DNA from: Gammaproteobacteria bacterium
GTDB lineage: Bacteria; Pseudomonadota; Gammaproteobacteria; Burkholderiales; Burkholderiaceae_C
Assembly: GCA_018815325.1 (NCBI GenBank)
Contig: JAHIYE010000020.1
Location: 124,001 to 188,000 of the forward strand
Direction: 5' to 3'
Length of the DNA: 64,000 nt
In this document: in pieces, positions 45,105 to 53,126 of the stretch
Layout of the letters: each line of letters opens with the position of its first letter
Numbering within the stretch: the first letter of the stretch is position 1
The notes under the pieces: generated by a model
What the model saw: the letters and a program-made list of their open reading frames with translations, nothing else
Told to the model about the DNA's origin: nothing
Database searches by the model: none
Translations under genes and position numbers: made by a program

Positions 45105-46730
45105 ATGCCGATTCGCCGGCTTCTGCACTTCTTCCTGTTACTGGTCATTGCCCTGCTGATACTGCCCGTGTTGGCGGTGCTTGCTTCCTGGTGGCCCTGG
45201 GGCGAGTCGGCGAGCCAGGCCACGGCGATTCTGCTCGAGATGAGCCGCACGGTATTGCCCGACTATGTGGTGACCACGCTGCGCCTGTGCCTGATGGTGG
45301 GCCTGGGTGTTGTACTGGTCGGTCTGTCCACCGCAGCGGCAGTGACGCTGTTCGACTTCCCGGGACGCCGCCTGTTCGAGTGGGCACTCTTGCTGCCGCT
45401 GGCCATGCCGGCCTATGTGGTGGCCTATGCGTATACCGATTTTCTGCAATACAGCGGCCCCATGCAAAACGCCGTGCGCGCCATGACGGGGTGGGAGGGG
45501 CGCATGTTTCCCGAGGTACGCAGCGTGGGTGGTGCGGCCTGGGTGTTCACGTTTTCACTCTACCCTTATGTCTACCTGCTGGCGCGCACGGCCTTGAGCG
45601 AGCGGGCCTCGCATTTGATGGAGGCGGCCCGGCTGCTGGGCGCACCGCTGTCGCGCCGCATCCGCGAGGTGGCCCTGCCGCTGGCGCGCCCTGCCGTGGC
45701 GGCCGGGGTGGCGCTGGCCTTGATGGAGACGCTGGCGGACTTTGGCGTGTCCAGCTACTTCGGCATCCAGACCTTCACGGCCGGCATCTACAAGGCCTGG
45801 CTGGCCATGGACAACCGCATCGCGGCGGCCCAGCTGGCGACCATGCTGCTGCTGCTGGTGGCTTTGTTGCTCTGGCTGGAGCAGCGGGCCCAGAAGCGCA
45901 TGCGGTTTTCGTCCACCAAGGGCGCGCGCAGCGGCTCGGCCGAGGCCCAACCTGTTGTGCTGCAAGGGCCGCGCAAATGGCTGGCCTGGGCCTTGTGTGC
46001 GATACCGGTGCTGATGGGTTTTGTGTTGCCCGTGGCCTTCATGCTGCGGCCACTGGCGGCTGACTGGTCAGTGCTGCCCTGGAGCCAATTTGTGGCCTGG
46101 TCAGGTAACAGCATCCGGCTCGGTGTCATCACCTCGGTGCTGGCCGTTGCACTGGCGCTACTGCTGGCCTTCAGTCTGCGTCGCCTGCGCGACAGACTGA
46201 CGCAGCTGGCTGTTCAGCTCGCGGGGCTGGGGTATGCCGTGCCCGGTGCTGTGATCGTGGTGGGGCTGTTGCTGCCCGTCGGCTGGGTGCAGGCCAGCCT
46301 GCCCGGCAGCAGTGTGGGCTATTACGTGACGGCGACCTCGCTGGGCCTGGTGTGGGCTTATCTGGTGCGCTTCGGCTCGGTGGCGTTGCAGTCGGTGCAG
46401 AGTGGTTATGCACGCATTCCCCAGAGCTATGACGATTCGGCCCGCATGCTGGGCACCCAGGATGCCGGCCTGCTGCTGCGGGTGCACTGGCCCTTGCTGA
46501 AGCGCTCCACTGCCGCTGCGGCGCTGCTGGTGTTTGTGGATGTGATGAAGGAGTTGCCGGCCACGCTGGTGTTGCGCCCTTTCAACAGCGACACGCTGGC
46601 CGTCGTGGCCTATCAGCTCGCACGGGACGAGCGTCTGGGTGAGGCTGCCTTGCCCTCGCTGGCGCTGGTGCTGGTGGGCCTGATTCCCGTGATTCTGTTG
46701 AGCCGTACGCTGCGCACACCGGCTTCCTGA
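45105..46730 (+). CDS. Ferric iron ABC transporter permease (FbpB-like, fused two-domain)
   Basis: 541-residue inner-membrane permease with two repeated halves of about six helices each, the layout of FbpB/HitB. Each half carries an EAA-type loop: MEAARLLGAPLSRRIREVAL (about 185) and DDSARMLGTQDAGLLLRVHW (about 450). It partners with the ATPase encoded divergently. The missing substrate-binding protein must be supplied from elsewhere. Start ATG 45105 lies just after the Fur-like box. Confidence 0.9.
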   Translation: MPIRRLLHFFLLLVIALLILPVLAVLASWWPWGESASQATAILLEMSRTVLPDYVVTTLRLCLMVGLGVVLVGLSTAAAVTLFDFPGRRLFEWALLLPLAMPAYVVAYAYTDFLQYSGPMQNAVRAMTGWEGRMFPEVRSVGGAAWVFTFSLYPYVYLLARTALSERASHLMEAARLLGAPLSRRIREVALPLARPAVAAGVALALMETLADFGVSSYFGIQTFTAGIYKAWLAMDNRIAAAQLATMLLLLVALLLWLEQRAQKRMRFSSTKGARSGSAEAQPVVLQGPRKWLAWALCAIPVLMGFVLPVAFMLRPLAADWSVLPWSQFVAWSGNSIRLGVITSVLAVALALLLAFSLRRLRDRLTQLAVQLAGLGYAVPGAVIVVGLLLPVGWVQASLPGSSVGYYVTATSLGLVWAYLVRFGSVALQSVQSGYARIPQSYDDSARMLGTQDAGLLLRVHWPLLKRSTAAAALLVFVDVMKELPATLVLRPFNSDTLAVVAYQLARDERLGEAALPSLALVLVGLIPVILLSRTLRTPAS

Positions 46731-46800
46731 GGTCCCGAAACTGACAAAAATGAAGCGGCCTGAGGGCTGACACTGTTTTCTGAAGTGCACAATAAGCGTA

Positions 46801-46810
46801 TATTCGAAAT
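46801..46810. promoter_or_regulatory. ATTCGAA-centred palindrome upstream of the ArsR-family gene
   Basis: TATTCGAAAT lies 42 bp before the 46853 start. A related ATTCGAAT occurs at 49493-49500 upstream of the fccAB genes. A shared operator for the thiol-sensing repressor encoded next to it is possible but untested. Confidence 0.35.
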
Positions 46811-46852
46811 AACCAAACCATGAGCCGGGCCACAAGCCTGTACATTTTTCTT

Positions 46853-47188
46853 ATGGCAAAAAGTTCTGAACAAGATATTCCTGAAGAGCTCGACAAACCT
46901 GACCAGGTGTTCGAGATGGCGGCGGAGGTTTTTCGCGTCATGTCTGCGCCCATGCGCCTGAAAATCATCAGCTGCCTGTGCGATGGCGAAAAAAACGTGA
47001 GCTATCTGCTGAGCAAGATTGACACGACCCAGCCCAATATGTCGCAGCACCTCAACACGCTGTACCAGGCCGGCGTGCTGGGCAAGCGCCGCGACGGCGT
47101 GCAGATTCATTACCGCATCATCGATGACCGCGTGGCCAATCTCTGCCGCGCCGTGTGCACACAGATCGCGATTGAGGCCGATGTCTGA
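46853..47188 (+). CDS. ArsR-family regulator, SqrR/BigR-like thiol switch
   Basis: 111-residue winged-helix repressor from ATG 46853 (an ATG at 46820 would add 11 residues). The recognition region is TTQPNMSQHLNTLYQAGVLG. Cysteines C41/C43 (IISCLCDGE) and C98/C102 (NLCRAVC) occupy the positions used by the persulfide sensors SqrR and BigR, which form a tetrasulfide-type bridge on exposure to sulfane sulfur. Classical ArsR metal ligands (CVC motif) are absent. Its neighbours are sulfide oxidation genes, so I infer it senses reactive sulfur and represses them. Confidence 0.82.
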   Translation: MAKSSEQDIPEELDKPDQVFEMAAEVFRVMSAPMRLKIISCLCDGEKNVSYLLSKIDTTQPNMSQHLNTLYQAGVLGKRRDGVQIHYRIIDDRVANLCRAVCTQIAIEADV

Positions 47189-47208
47189 TTATTGCGATTG
47201 AAGCTCAT

Positions 47209-47238
47209 AAAAAACGCCGCTTTTGAGCGGCGTTTTTG
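47209..47238 (+). terminator. Rho-independent terminator after the SqrR/BigR-like gene
   Basis: AAAACGCCGCT (47211-47221) pairs with AGCGGCGTTTT (47226-47236) around TTTG, with T runs on both strands. It can end both the regulator gene and the convergent DsrE-like gene. Confidence 0.85.
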
Positions 47239-47267
47239 TGTGTGGGGCTCTCCCCCCTGCGCTCTAC

Positions 47268-47768
47268 TCAGGGCTTGAGGTAGACATAGCCTTCGCGAGC
47301 TTGCAGTCTGGCGACCTCAGCCACGCCGGACGGCACAATCTTGGTTTCAAACAGCAGGGTATTGGGGTCGATGTTGCGGCTCACCAGGGTGTTGTTGCAA
47401 ACACGGAACTCCACACCCTTCGCGGCCAGGGTGCTGACAGCGGAACTGAATTCGCGTCCCTTGCTGTCCTTGTTGTCCTGAATCAGGAAGTCGATGCCCG
47501 GGCCATGCGTGACCACCACGATCTTGGCCTTGGGGTCAGCGTTCAGGTGGTTCTGGATGTTGTTCAGTGCCGCCGCTGCGTTGTCGATGTCCGTGTTGAT
47601 GTGATAGATGGTCTTGATGACGTCCTCACTGACGGCTTTCTTGCTGGGCTTTTGCTTTTTGACTTGCGTCGCTTTGGCTGCCGGGGCAGTCTGGGCCGGC
47701 TTGGCATCCTGGGCGCTGGCCAATGAGGCGGACAGTGCAATAGCGATGGGAAGAATAAATTTGTACAT
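47268..47768 (-). CDS. Secreted DsrE-like protein
   Basis: 166 residues from ATG 47768. The signal peptide (MYKFILPIAIALSASLASAQ) is cleaved near 20. A Lys/Ala/Pro-rich linker follows, then a DsrE/YchN-type alpha-beta domain: IYHINTDIDNAAAALNNIQN, KIVVVTHGPGIDFLI, and a single cysteine in GVEFRVCNNTL near residue 122 in the position of the sulfur-accepting Cys of this fold. Periplasmic members occur with sulfide- and thiosulfate-oxidation genes and are thought to carry or transfer sulfane sulfur. It lies 72 bp downstream of fccB on the same strand. Confidence 0.85.
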   Translation of the reverse strand: MYKFILPIAIALSASLASAQDAKPAQTAPAAKATQVKKQKPSKKAVSEDVIKTIYHINTDIDNAAAALNNIQNHLNADPKAKIVVVTHGPGIDFLIQDNKDSKGREFSSAVSTLAAKGVEFRVCNNTLVSRNIDPNTLLFETKIVPSGVAEVARLQAREGYVYLKP

Positions 47769-47840
47769 CGTGCTTTCTAAAGAGTTAAACCCCTTGATGG
47801 GGGAGGTAAAAAACAAGTGCTCAGTGAGCAGCGATCCGCA

Positions 47841-49118
47841 TCACAGCAGTGTATCGGCCCAGATGTTTTGCGCCCAGTTCCAGGCGTAAACCCCTTCGAG
47901 CTCATTGGGTGCGGGCGATACGCCGCCCGAGCCGGCGACGGTCTTGAAGGTTTTTTCTGCTGCCACGTACTGGTGCACCGAGGCCACGTGCACCACGAGC
48001 TTGTCGTTCACAAAGCTGTAGCAGGTGTTGGTCAACACGGGCTGCGGATTGACCTCAATGCCAGAGAGCTGGGCCACCACGGCCGCGGCCACCACCTTGC
48101 CATGCGAATTCGCCATGTGACCGGACTTGGGCATGCCCGGAGCGGAGAGTGTGGCATCGCCGATGATATGAACATCCCTGGCCACGGTGGATTCAAACGT
48201 CAGGTAGTTCACCTCGGACCAGCGGCCATTGGCCGTTGCCAGGCCGGACTTCATCGCAATGGCGCCTGCGCTCATATTGGGCAACACGTTAAGCACGTCG
48301 GCCTTGACGTCATTGGCTACCTCGAACTTGACGGTATTGGTCTTGGCATCCACCGCCACGGCCTTGTGCGAGCCGTGGTACTCCAGCATGCCCTGGTAGT
48401 TTTCAGCCCAGAACTTCTTGAACAGCGGCCCTTTGGATGTGACATCGGGGTTGGCGTCGAGGATCAGCACTTTGGATCGCGGCTTGGCCTTCTTGAAGTA
48501 GCTGGCCACCTGGCTGGCGCGCTCATACGGGCCGGGCGGGCAGCGGTAGGGTGCGAGCGGAATGGAGATCGCATAGACGCCGCCATCGGGCATGGCTTCG
48601 AGCTGCTTGCGCAACGCAAGGGTTTCGGGGCCGGCCTTCCAGGCGTGCAGGATCTGGCCCGAGGCATTGGCGGCCTGCAGGCCCTCGATGCTGTTCCACA
48701 TCATGCCGATGCCGGGTGAGAGGATCAGTTTGTCGTAGCCGATCGTGGTGCCACCGGCGAGGGTGACGGTTTTCTTCATGGCATCGATACTGCTGACCAT
48801 GTCGCGCACAAGGGTGACGCCATGCCTGCCACGCAGGTTGTCATAGGGCGTGGTGATGTCGCCCATGGTCTTGGAGCCGCCGATCACGAGGTTGGAGATG
48901 GGGCAGGAGATGAAGCTCGCATTGGGCTCCACCAGCACCACGTCGATCTTGTAGTCCGACAGCATGCGCACATATTTGGCCGCGGTGGCACCGCCATAAC
49001 CGCCGCCGATGACGACGACCCTGGCCTTGGATGGAATCGTACCGGTGGTGGCACAGCCAACCAGGCCGCTGAGGGTGCCCAGTGCCAGGGAGGCTTGAAC
49101 AAAACTGCGTCTTTTCAT
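47841..49118 (-). CDS. fccB: Flavocytochrome c sulfide dehydrogenase, flavoprotein subunit
   Basis: Periplasmic FAD subunit that oxidises sulfide to sulfane sulfur and passes electrons to its heme partner. 425 residues from ATG 49118. The FAD-binding start is VVVIGGGYGGATAAKYV. The redox-active cysteines are C72 (ASFISCPISN) and C193 (APYRCPPGP), which form the disulfide next to the flavin. The N terminus MKRRSFVQASLALGTLSGLV has a twin-arginine motif followed by GLVGC, which also looks like a lipobox. A small cytochrome gene (fccA-like) lies 16 bp upstream on the same strand. SoxF is an equivalent name. Confidence 0.92.
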   Translation of the reverse strand: MKRRSFVQASLALGTLSGLVGCATTGTIPSKARVVVIGGGYGGATAAKYVRMLSDYKIDVVLVEPNASFISCPISNLVIGGSKTMGDITTPYDNLRGRHGVTLVRDMVSSIDAMKKTVTLAGGTTIGYDKLILSPGIGMMWNSIEGLQAANASGQILHAWKAGPETLALRKQLEAMPDGGVYAISIPLAPYRCPPGPYERASQVASYFKKAKPRSKVLILDANPDVTSKGPLFKKFWAENYQGMLEYHGSHKAVAVDAKTNTVKFEVANDVKADVLNVLPNMSAGAIAMKSGLATANGRWSEVNYLTFESTVARDVHIIGDATLSAPGMPKSGHMANSHGKVVAAAVVAQLSGIEVNPQPVLTNTCYSFVNDKLVVHVASVHQYVAAEKTFKTVAGSGGVSPAPNELEGVYAWNWAQNIWADTLL

Positions 49119-49134
49119 GATGGTGATCCCCTGC

Positions 49135-49455
49135 TTAGCGTTTTTGGGCCGCGAAATAGGTCGCGACCGATGCGATCTGCGCATCCGTGAAACCCTTGGA
49201 GAGCTGGTGCATCACGGTGGCTGGACGCGTGCCGTCCTTGAAGGCTTTCATCTGCGTGATCATGTAGTCACGTGGCATGCCTGCCAGCGAGGGAATGGCT
49301 GAACCCTCTTTGGTGCGGCCGTCCGTGCCGTGGCAGTTGGCGCAGGTGGCGGCCAGGCCGCGGATGTGCAGCGTGGTGGCCGCATCCTGGGCCATGGCGG
49401 AGCTGGCGGCGAGCCCCGTCAGCAAGGTGGCAAGCAGAGAAAGACGGAAGCGCAT
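49135..49455 (-). CDS. fccA: Monoheme cytochrome c subunit of flavocytochrome c (FccA/SoxE-like)
   Basis: 106-residue periplasmic c-type cytochrome with a Sec signal peptide (cleavage after SSAMAQ, about 23). The heme motif is C38-A-N-C41-H42 in TCANCHGTDG. A likely axial Met is in RPATVMHQL (M82). It is followed after 16 bp by fccB, so it is read as the electron-accepting subunit of sulfide dehydrogenase. It is a single-heme type, unlike the diheme FccA of Allochromatium. Confidence 0.88.
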   Translation of the reverse strand: MRFRLSLLATLLTGLAASSAMAQDAATTLHIRGLAATCANCHGTDGRTKEGSAIPSLAGMPRDYMITQMKAFKDGTRPATVMHQLSKGFTDAQIASVATYFAAQKR

Positions 49456-49492
49456 GACAGATCTCCCATGAGTGGACTTGAAATATTACTCA

Positions 49493-49500
49493 ATTCGAAT
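49493..49500. promoter_or_regulatory. ATTCGAAT palindrome upstream of fccAB
   Basis: Perfect 8-bp palindrome in an AT-rich 125-bp gap, 38 bp from the fccA start. It resembles the element at 46801 near the SqrR/BigR-like gene. Candidate operator only. Confidence 0.35.
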
Positions 49501-49580
49501 GTAAACAAGTCAATCTCAAAAGTCTCACGGGGTTTTCCCCATGCCGACCCGTCACACGCTGCAGTGTGCCTGCTTGGGGC

Positions 49581-50681
49581 TCAGGGTGCCTTCATGTTGG
49601 CGAGGGTTCCCGCGACACGGTTCTGGTAGCGAACGGTAGCGTTGTCCATGAGCTTGTCGGTAATGCCGGCTCCCGCCCACATGCCCACCAGTGCCATCCA
49701 CGCTGTCAGGGCGAAAACCGAGCCGCCGGTCATGCCGGCGCCTACGGCACATCCGCCAGCGAGCATGGAGCCAAAGCCCATCAGCATGGCGCCGCCGATA
49801 TATCGGGTCATGCTGTAGCCGCCGCCGAAGCCTTCCAGTTTCAATTCCTTGCCGACCCATGCGCCCAGAAAGGAGCCGGCAAACACACCGGGCAGCAAGC
49901 CGAAATCAAAGCCGATGACCGGGGATGGCGAGGCCAGCACGCGCATGAGCCATTCGGCAGATGGACCGCTGAAGGTCAGGCCCTGTACATGAACCACTTC
50001 AAATGAGTTGGCCGAGACAAAGTAGGTGTACCACCAGCCGGCGGCAATCATCAAGCCCGTACCAATACCACCCACCCATTTCCATAGCCCCCAGCCACTG
50101 CGCACAGAGAAGTAGAGCGCCGCGGCGAACCAGACCAAACCCGCCACCAAACCACCCCAGTGCCCAATGCCGGTGATGGCCAGCAGGTCACGCGTACTGC
50201 CGCCCTCAACAGTCCACCATTCACTGATGATGCCGCGCAGCGGTGCCAGAGAGCCCGATAGGGCTGCCTGCGCAGTGACCGCAAAGATCAGGCCCGAGAG
50301 CAAGGCCCGCAGGTTGCCATTGGCAGAGAGCACCAGCAGCCGGCTCGCACAACCGCGCGTCATGATCATGCCCGCGCCAAACAGGAGGCCACCAATCAGC
50401 GCGCCGGACATGCTGCCGCGCGAGGACAGCTGACGTGCAGCACTGACATCCAGCGACTGCATGAGGATCAGCACCTGCACGCCGATGACCGCACTGGAGA
50501 AGGCCAGCAGCCAGACCGAGAGTTTTTCGCCAAACTTGTGATGCCAGAACTCAATCACGGCTGCGCGCAGACAGAATTTGGAACGCTGGGCAAAAAAACC
50601 GAACAAGCCGCCTATGACAAGTCCGCCCGAAGCGAGAAACAGGCTGTCGCCATAGTGTTCAAGAAGGCTTGCCAGATTCAT
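49581..50681 (-). CDS. YeeE/YedE-family transporter (thiosulfate/sulfur transport), full length
   Basis: 366-residue inner-membrane protein from ATG 50681, with about nine to ten hydrophobic helices in two related halves. Conserved cysteines occur in RSKFCLRAAVIEF, TRGCASRLLVL and LAGGCAVGAGMTGG, the three positions that relay thiosulfate in the bacterial TsuA/YeeE structure. Upstream of fccAB on the same strand but with a 125-bp gap, so it may be a separate unit. Probably imports thiosulfate or another sulfur species. It is divergent from the SoxH-like gene. Confidence 0.88.
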   Translation of the reverse strand: MNLASLLEHYGDSLFLASGGLVIGGLFGFFAQRSKFCLRAAVIEFWHHKFGEKLSVWLLAFSSAVIGVQVLILMQSLDVSAARQLSSRGSMSGALIGGLLFGAGMIMTRGCASRLLVLSANGNLRALLSGLIFAVTAQAALSGSLAPLRGIISEWWTVEGGSTRDLLAITGIGHWGGLVAGLVWFAAALYFSVRSGWGLWKWVGGIGTGLMIAAGWWYTYFVSANSFEVVHVQGLTFSGPSAEWLMRVLASPSPVIGFDFGLLPGVFAGSFLGAWVGKELKLEGFGGGYSMTRYIGGAMLMGFGSMLAGGCAVGAGMTGGSVFALTAWMALVGMWAGAGITDKLMDNATVRYQNRVAGTLANMKAP

Positions 50682-50816
50682 ACAGATTTCCAATAATTCG
50701 CTATTAGCTTATATTAATGCTAGGTTAATTGCCTCGGCGCTGGTTTGATCCTGCGCAAGCTTTTTTAATTTCAGGACAACACGTGCTGCAGTGCATGCAG
50801 CCGGATGGAGACAACC

Positions 50817-51779
50817 ATGACAACAACTGGCAAATCATTCTGGCTGGGCTGCCTGCTGGCCTTGTTCAGCGTGTGGAGCATTCCGCCTGCACAGGCGGCC
50901 GAAGCCCCCGCCATGGTGCCGCACAGGGTGTCGGCCTCGGCCTGGTATGTCGAGGGCATGTCGGCCCTGGGTTCGCCCGCGAATCAGAACTTCATCTCGA
51001 ATGCCGGTTTTGTGGTTACGCCGGCTGGAGTGGTGGTGATTGATGCGCTGGGTTCGCCGGCGCTATCCAAACGCCTGGTGGCAGAAATCCGCAAGATCAC
51101 CCCCCAACCCATCACCCATGTGATCCTGACGCACTACCATGCCGACCATATCTACGGTTTGCAGACTTTCAAGGACCTCGGCGCGAACATCATTGCCCAT
51201 GGTGCTGCGAAGGACTACCTTAACTCCGAGACCGCCCGCCTGCGATTACAGGCCTCGCGCGAGGAACTGGCTCCCTGGATTGATGCCCAGACCCGGCTGG
51301 TGTCGGCCGACGAATGGATCGATGGGCCCAAGGATCTCGTGGTTGGCGGCATGCATTTTCAGATTACGCCGGTGGGGCCTTCGCACACGCCGGAAGACCT
51401 GGCCATCTACCTGCCGGCTGAGAAGGTCCTGTTTGCAGGCGATCTGGTGTTTCGCAGCCGCATTCCCTTTGTCGGGCAGGCCGACAGCCATCACTGGATA
51501 CTCTCACTGGATAACCTGTTGAAGTTCGATGCACAGGTGATCGTGCCCGGGCACGGGCCTTTGTCGACCGAAGCCCAGAAAGACATGAAACTTACCCGCG
51601 ATTACCTTGTCTACCTCCGGGCCTCGATGGGCAAGGCGGCCAGAAACCTGGAGCCATTTGAAGAAGCTTACAAGGCCACCGACTGGACACAATATGAGCA
51701 CCTGCCGCTGTTTCGCGCGGCCAACCGCATGAATGCCTACAACACCTATTTGCTGATGGAATCCGAGCCCGCGAAATGA
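50817..51779 (+). CDS. Periplasmic metallo-beta-lactamase-fold protein, SoxH-like
   Basis: 320 residues from ATG 50817, with GGAG 6 nt upstream; the ATG at 50805 lies ahead of that site. Signal peptide with cleavage near AQAAEA (about 28). The zinc motif is THYHADH (H106, H108, D110, H111), with further ligands in GPSHTP, FAGDLVF and VPGHGPL. SoxH homologues are thiol hydrolases of the sulfur-oxidation gene group. It shares ATGA with a thioredoxin-like gene. The exact substrate is unknown. Confidence 0.85.
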   Translation: MTTTGKSFWLGCLLALFSVWSIPPAQAAEAPAMVPHRVSASAWYVEGMSALGSPANQNFISNAGFVVTPAGVVVIDALGSPALSKRLVAEIRKITPQPITHVILTHYHADHIYGLQTFKDLGANIIAHGAAKDYLNSETARLRLQASREELAPWIDAQTRLVSADEWIDGPKDLVVGGMHFQITPVGPSHTPEDLAIYLPAEKVLFAGDLVFRSRIPFVGQADSHHWILSLDNLLKFDAQVIVPGHGPLSTEAQKDMKLTRDYLVYLRASMGKAARNLEPFEEAYKATDWTQYEHLPLFRAANRMNAYNTYLLMESEPAK

Positions 51780-52291
51780 CAATCCAGTCCATGGCGACCT
51801 TGAGGTCCGCAAATTCCCTGGAGCCAGTGCTGACGCGGCGTCGCCTGCTCGTGGCCGGCGGTGCGCTGTGCGCCAGCGGCATCAGTCAGGCCGCGCCGGC
51901 GACCTTGCCCTCCGCGGAGTCCTTGCCGGATGAGCTCGCGAAGGCGCTCAGGAAGGACAGTCCACTGGTGGTGATGGTCAGCCTCGATGGCTGTCCGTTC
52001 TGCAAGGTGGCGCGGGAGAATTACCTGGGCCCCTTGCATGAACAGCAGGGCTTGCCGGTGGTTCAGGTCGATATGCGCAGCCGGCGCAGCATCCGTAATT
52101 TCCAGGGTGACATGGTCACGCAGGATGAACTGATCCGCAGCTGGCGCATCAAGATCGCACCCACGGTGCTGTTCTTTGGTTCAGGCGGGGTGGAGATGGC
52201 CGAGCGTCTTGTGGGCGGTTACATCCCGGACTTTTACGGTGCCTACCTGGACGAGCGACTGGCACAATCCCGCGCCACTCTGCGCAAGTAG
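51776..52291 (+). CDS. Periplasmic thioredoxin-like protein (SoxW-like)
   Basis: 171 residues overlapping the SoxH-like gene by 4 nt. N-terminal VLTRRRLLVAGGALCASG resembles a twin-arginine or Sec signal. The redox centre is C73-P-F-C76 in LDGCPFCKVAREN, with the cis-proline region KIAPTVLFF. SoxW is a periplasmic thioredoxin that reduces Sox proteins. Pairing with the SoxH-like hydrolase suggests joint work on thiol or persulfide groups. It could also be a general thioredoxin-fold oxidoreductase. Confidence 0.85.
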   Translation: MTIQSMATLRSANSLEPVLTRRRLLVAGGALCASGISQAAPATLPSAESLPDELAKALRKDSPLVVMVSLDGCPFCKVARENYLGPLHEQQGLPVVQVDMRSRRSIRNFQGDMVTQDELIRSWRIKIAPTVLFFGSGGVEMAERLVGGYIPDFYGAYLDERLAQSRATLRK

Positions 52292-52495
52292 GGCACCCCG
52301 GCTGCCGGTCGCTGGCACACCGCTGCCGGTGCCTGAACCTTGTCATTGAACGAGTCGCAAACGGCATAACGTCACGGCTTGAAGTGTGCCGATCATGGCG
52401 CTCTGAATGCCACAAGCAACGGGCTCCAGTTCCAGTTTTCAGGCTGGCGGCCCGGCACCCGCAAGGTCATGGCCCGGGTAATTTCCCTGATGGGC

Positions 52496-52525
52496 TTGAA
52501 AAATCAGAGCCAATCACCCTATACT
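52496..52525 (+). promoter_or_regulatory. Sigma-70-like promoter of the YeeE/NPCA/rhodanese operon
   Basis: TTGAAA (52496-52501) and TATACT (52520-52525) are separated by 18 bp, close to the consensus. Transcription would start near 52532 and run into the operon beginning at 52593. The rest of the 300-bp gap 52292-52592 has no gene that I can see. Confidence 0.65.
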
Positions 52526-52538
52526 TCACGCTGATCAG

Positions 52539-52556
52539 CATGCCCCTGGGGGTATG
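52539..52556. promoter_or_regulatory. CsoR/CstR-like palindromic operator
   Basis: CATGCCCCTGGGGGTATG is a near-perfect palindrome of the C-tract/G-tract, AT-flanked type bound by CsoR/RcnR/CstR (DUF156) repressors. It lies just after the expected transcription start of the operon, where a repressor would block it. CstR-type members sense persulfides and control rhodanese and YeeE/TauE-like transport genes. No DUF156 gene is in the window, so the regulator is not identified. Confidence 0.5.
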
Positions 52557-52592
52557 TTGCTTCATCATTGAAATTGCAAACTGGGAGCCGCG

Positions 52593-53126
52593 ATGCAGCG
52601 TCTGAATGAATGTGAAATACCCCAGCGGCCGTACTGGCCTGCTTGGGTCGCCGGGCTGGCGCTTGGCTTTGTGTTGCTGATGACCTTTGTGCTGACGGGG
52701 CATGGCCTGGGTGCCACGGGCTTCACGACACGTCTGAGTGCCTGGCTGGGTGACATCACTGTCCCGGGCTGGACCCAGGCCAATGATTACCTCGGTCCGA
52801 TGCTCGAAGGTGGCCCGGTGCTGTCTTCCTGGATCACCTGGCAGGTGGTGGGCGTCTTCATGGGTGCACTGGTATCTGCATGGCTTGCCGGTCGCATGGC
52901 GCTGCGCATCGAGGGCGCCGAAGCCTCTGGCCATATCGGCCGCTTGCTCAAGGCACTGGCTGGCGGCATTCTCGCGGGCTTTGGTGCGCGCATTGCAGCC
53001 GGTTGCACGAGTGGTCTGGGACTGTCGGGCTCGGCCGTATTGGGTGTGGCCGGTTTTGTGTTTTTGGGCGCATTTTTTGTGACCGGACTGATCGTCTCGC
53101 GCCTCACCGGTGGAGGTGTGAAATGA
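52593..53126 (+). CDS. YeeE/YedE-family half transporter, N-terminal-type subunit
   Basis: 177-residue membrane protein with about four helices. After a short polar start it has a first helix (AWVAGLALGFVLLMTFVLTG), a long periplasmic loop and the conserved cysteine motif FGARIAAGCTSGLGLSG. It corresponds to the first half of a full YeeE protein. The second half is encoded by the next gene, overlapping as ATGA, so the pair likely forms one heterodimeric channel. Known relatives move thiosulfate or other sulfur compounds. First gene of the promoter/operator-controlled operon. Confidence 0.87.
   Translation: MQRLNECEIPQRPYWPAWVAGLALGFVLLMTFVLTGHGLGATGFTTRLSAWLGDITVPGWTQANDYLGPMLEGGPVLSSWITWQVVGVFMGALVSAWLAGRMALRIEGAEASGHIGRLLKALAGGILAGFGARIAAGCTSGLGLSGSAVLGVAGFVFLGAFFVTGLIVSRLTGGGVK

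Noticed and set aside
52539-52556. Palindrome read as a terminator
   Set aside because: There is almost no loop (the two C/G tracts abut), no T run follows, and it sits just after a good promoter, so an operator fits better.
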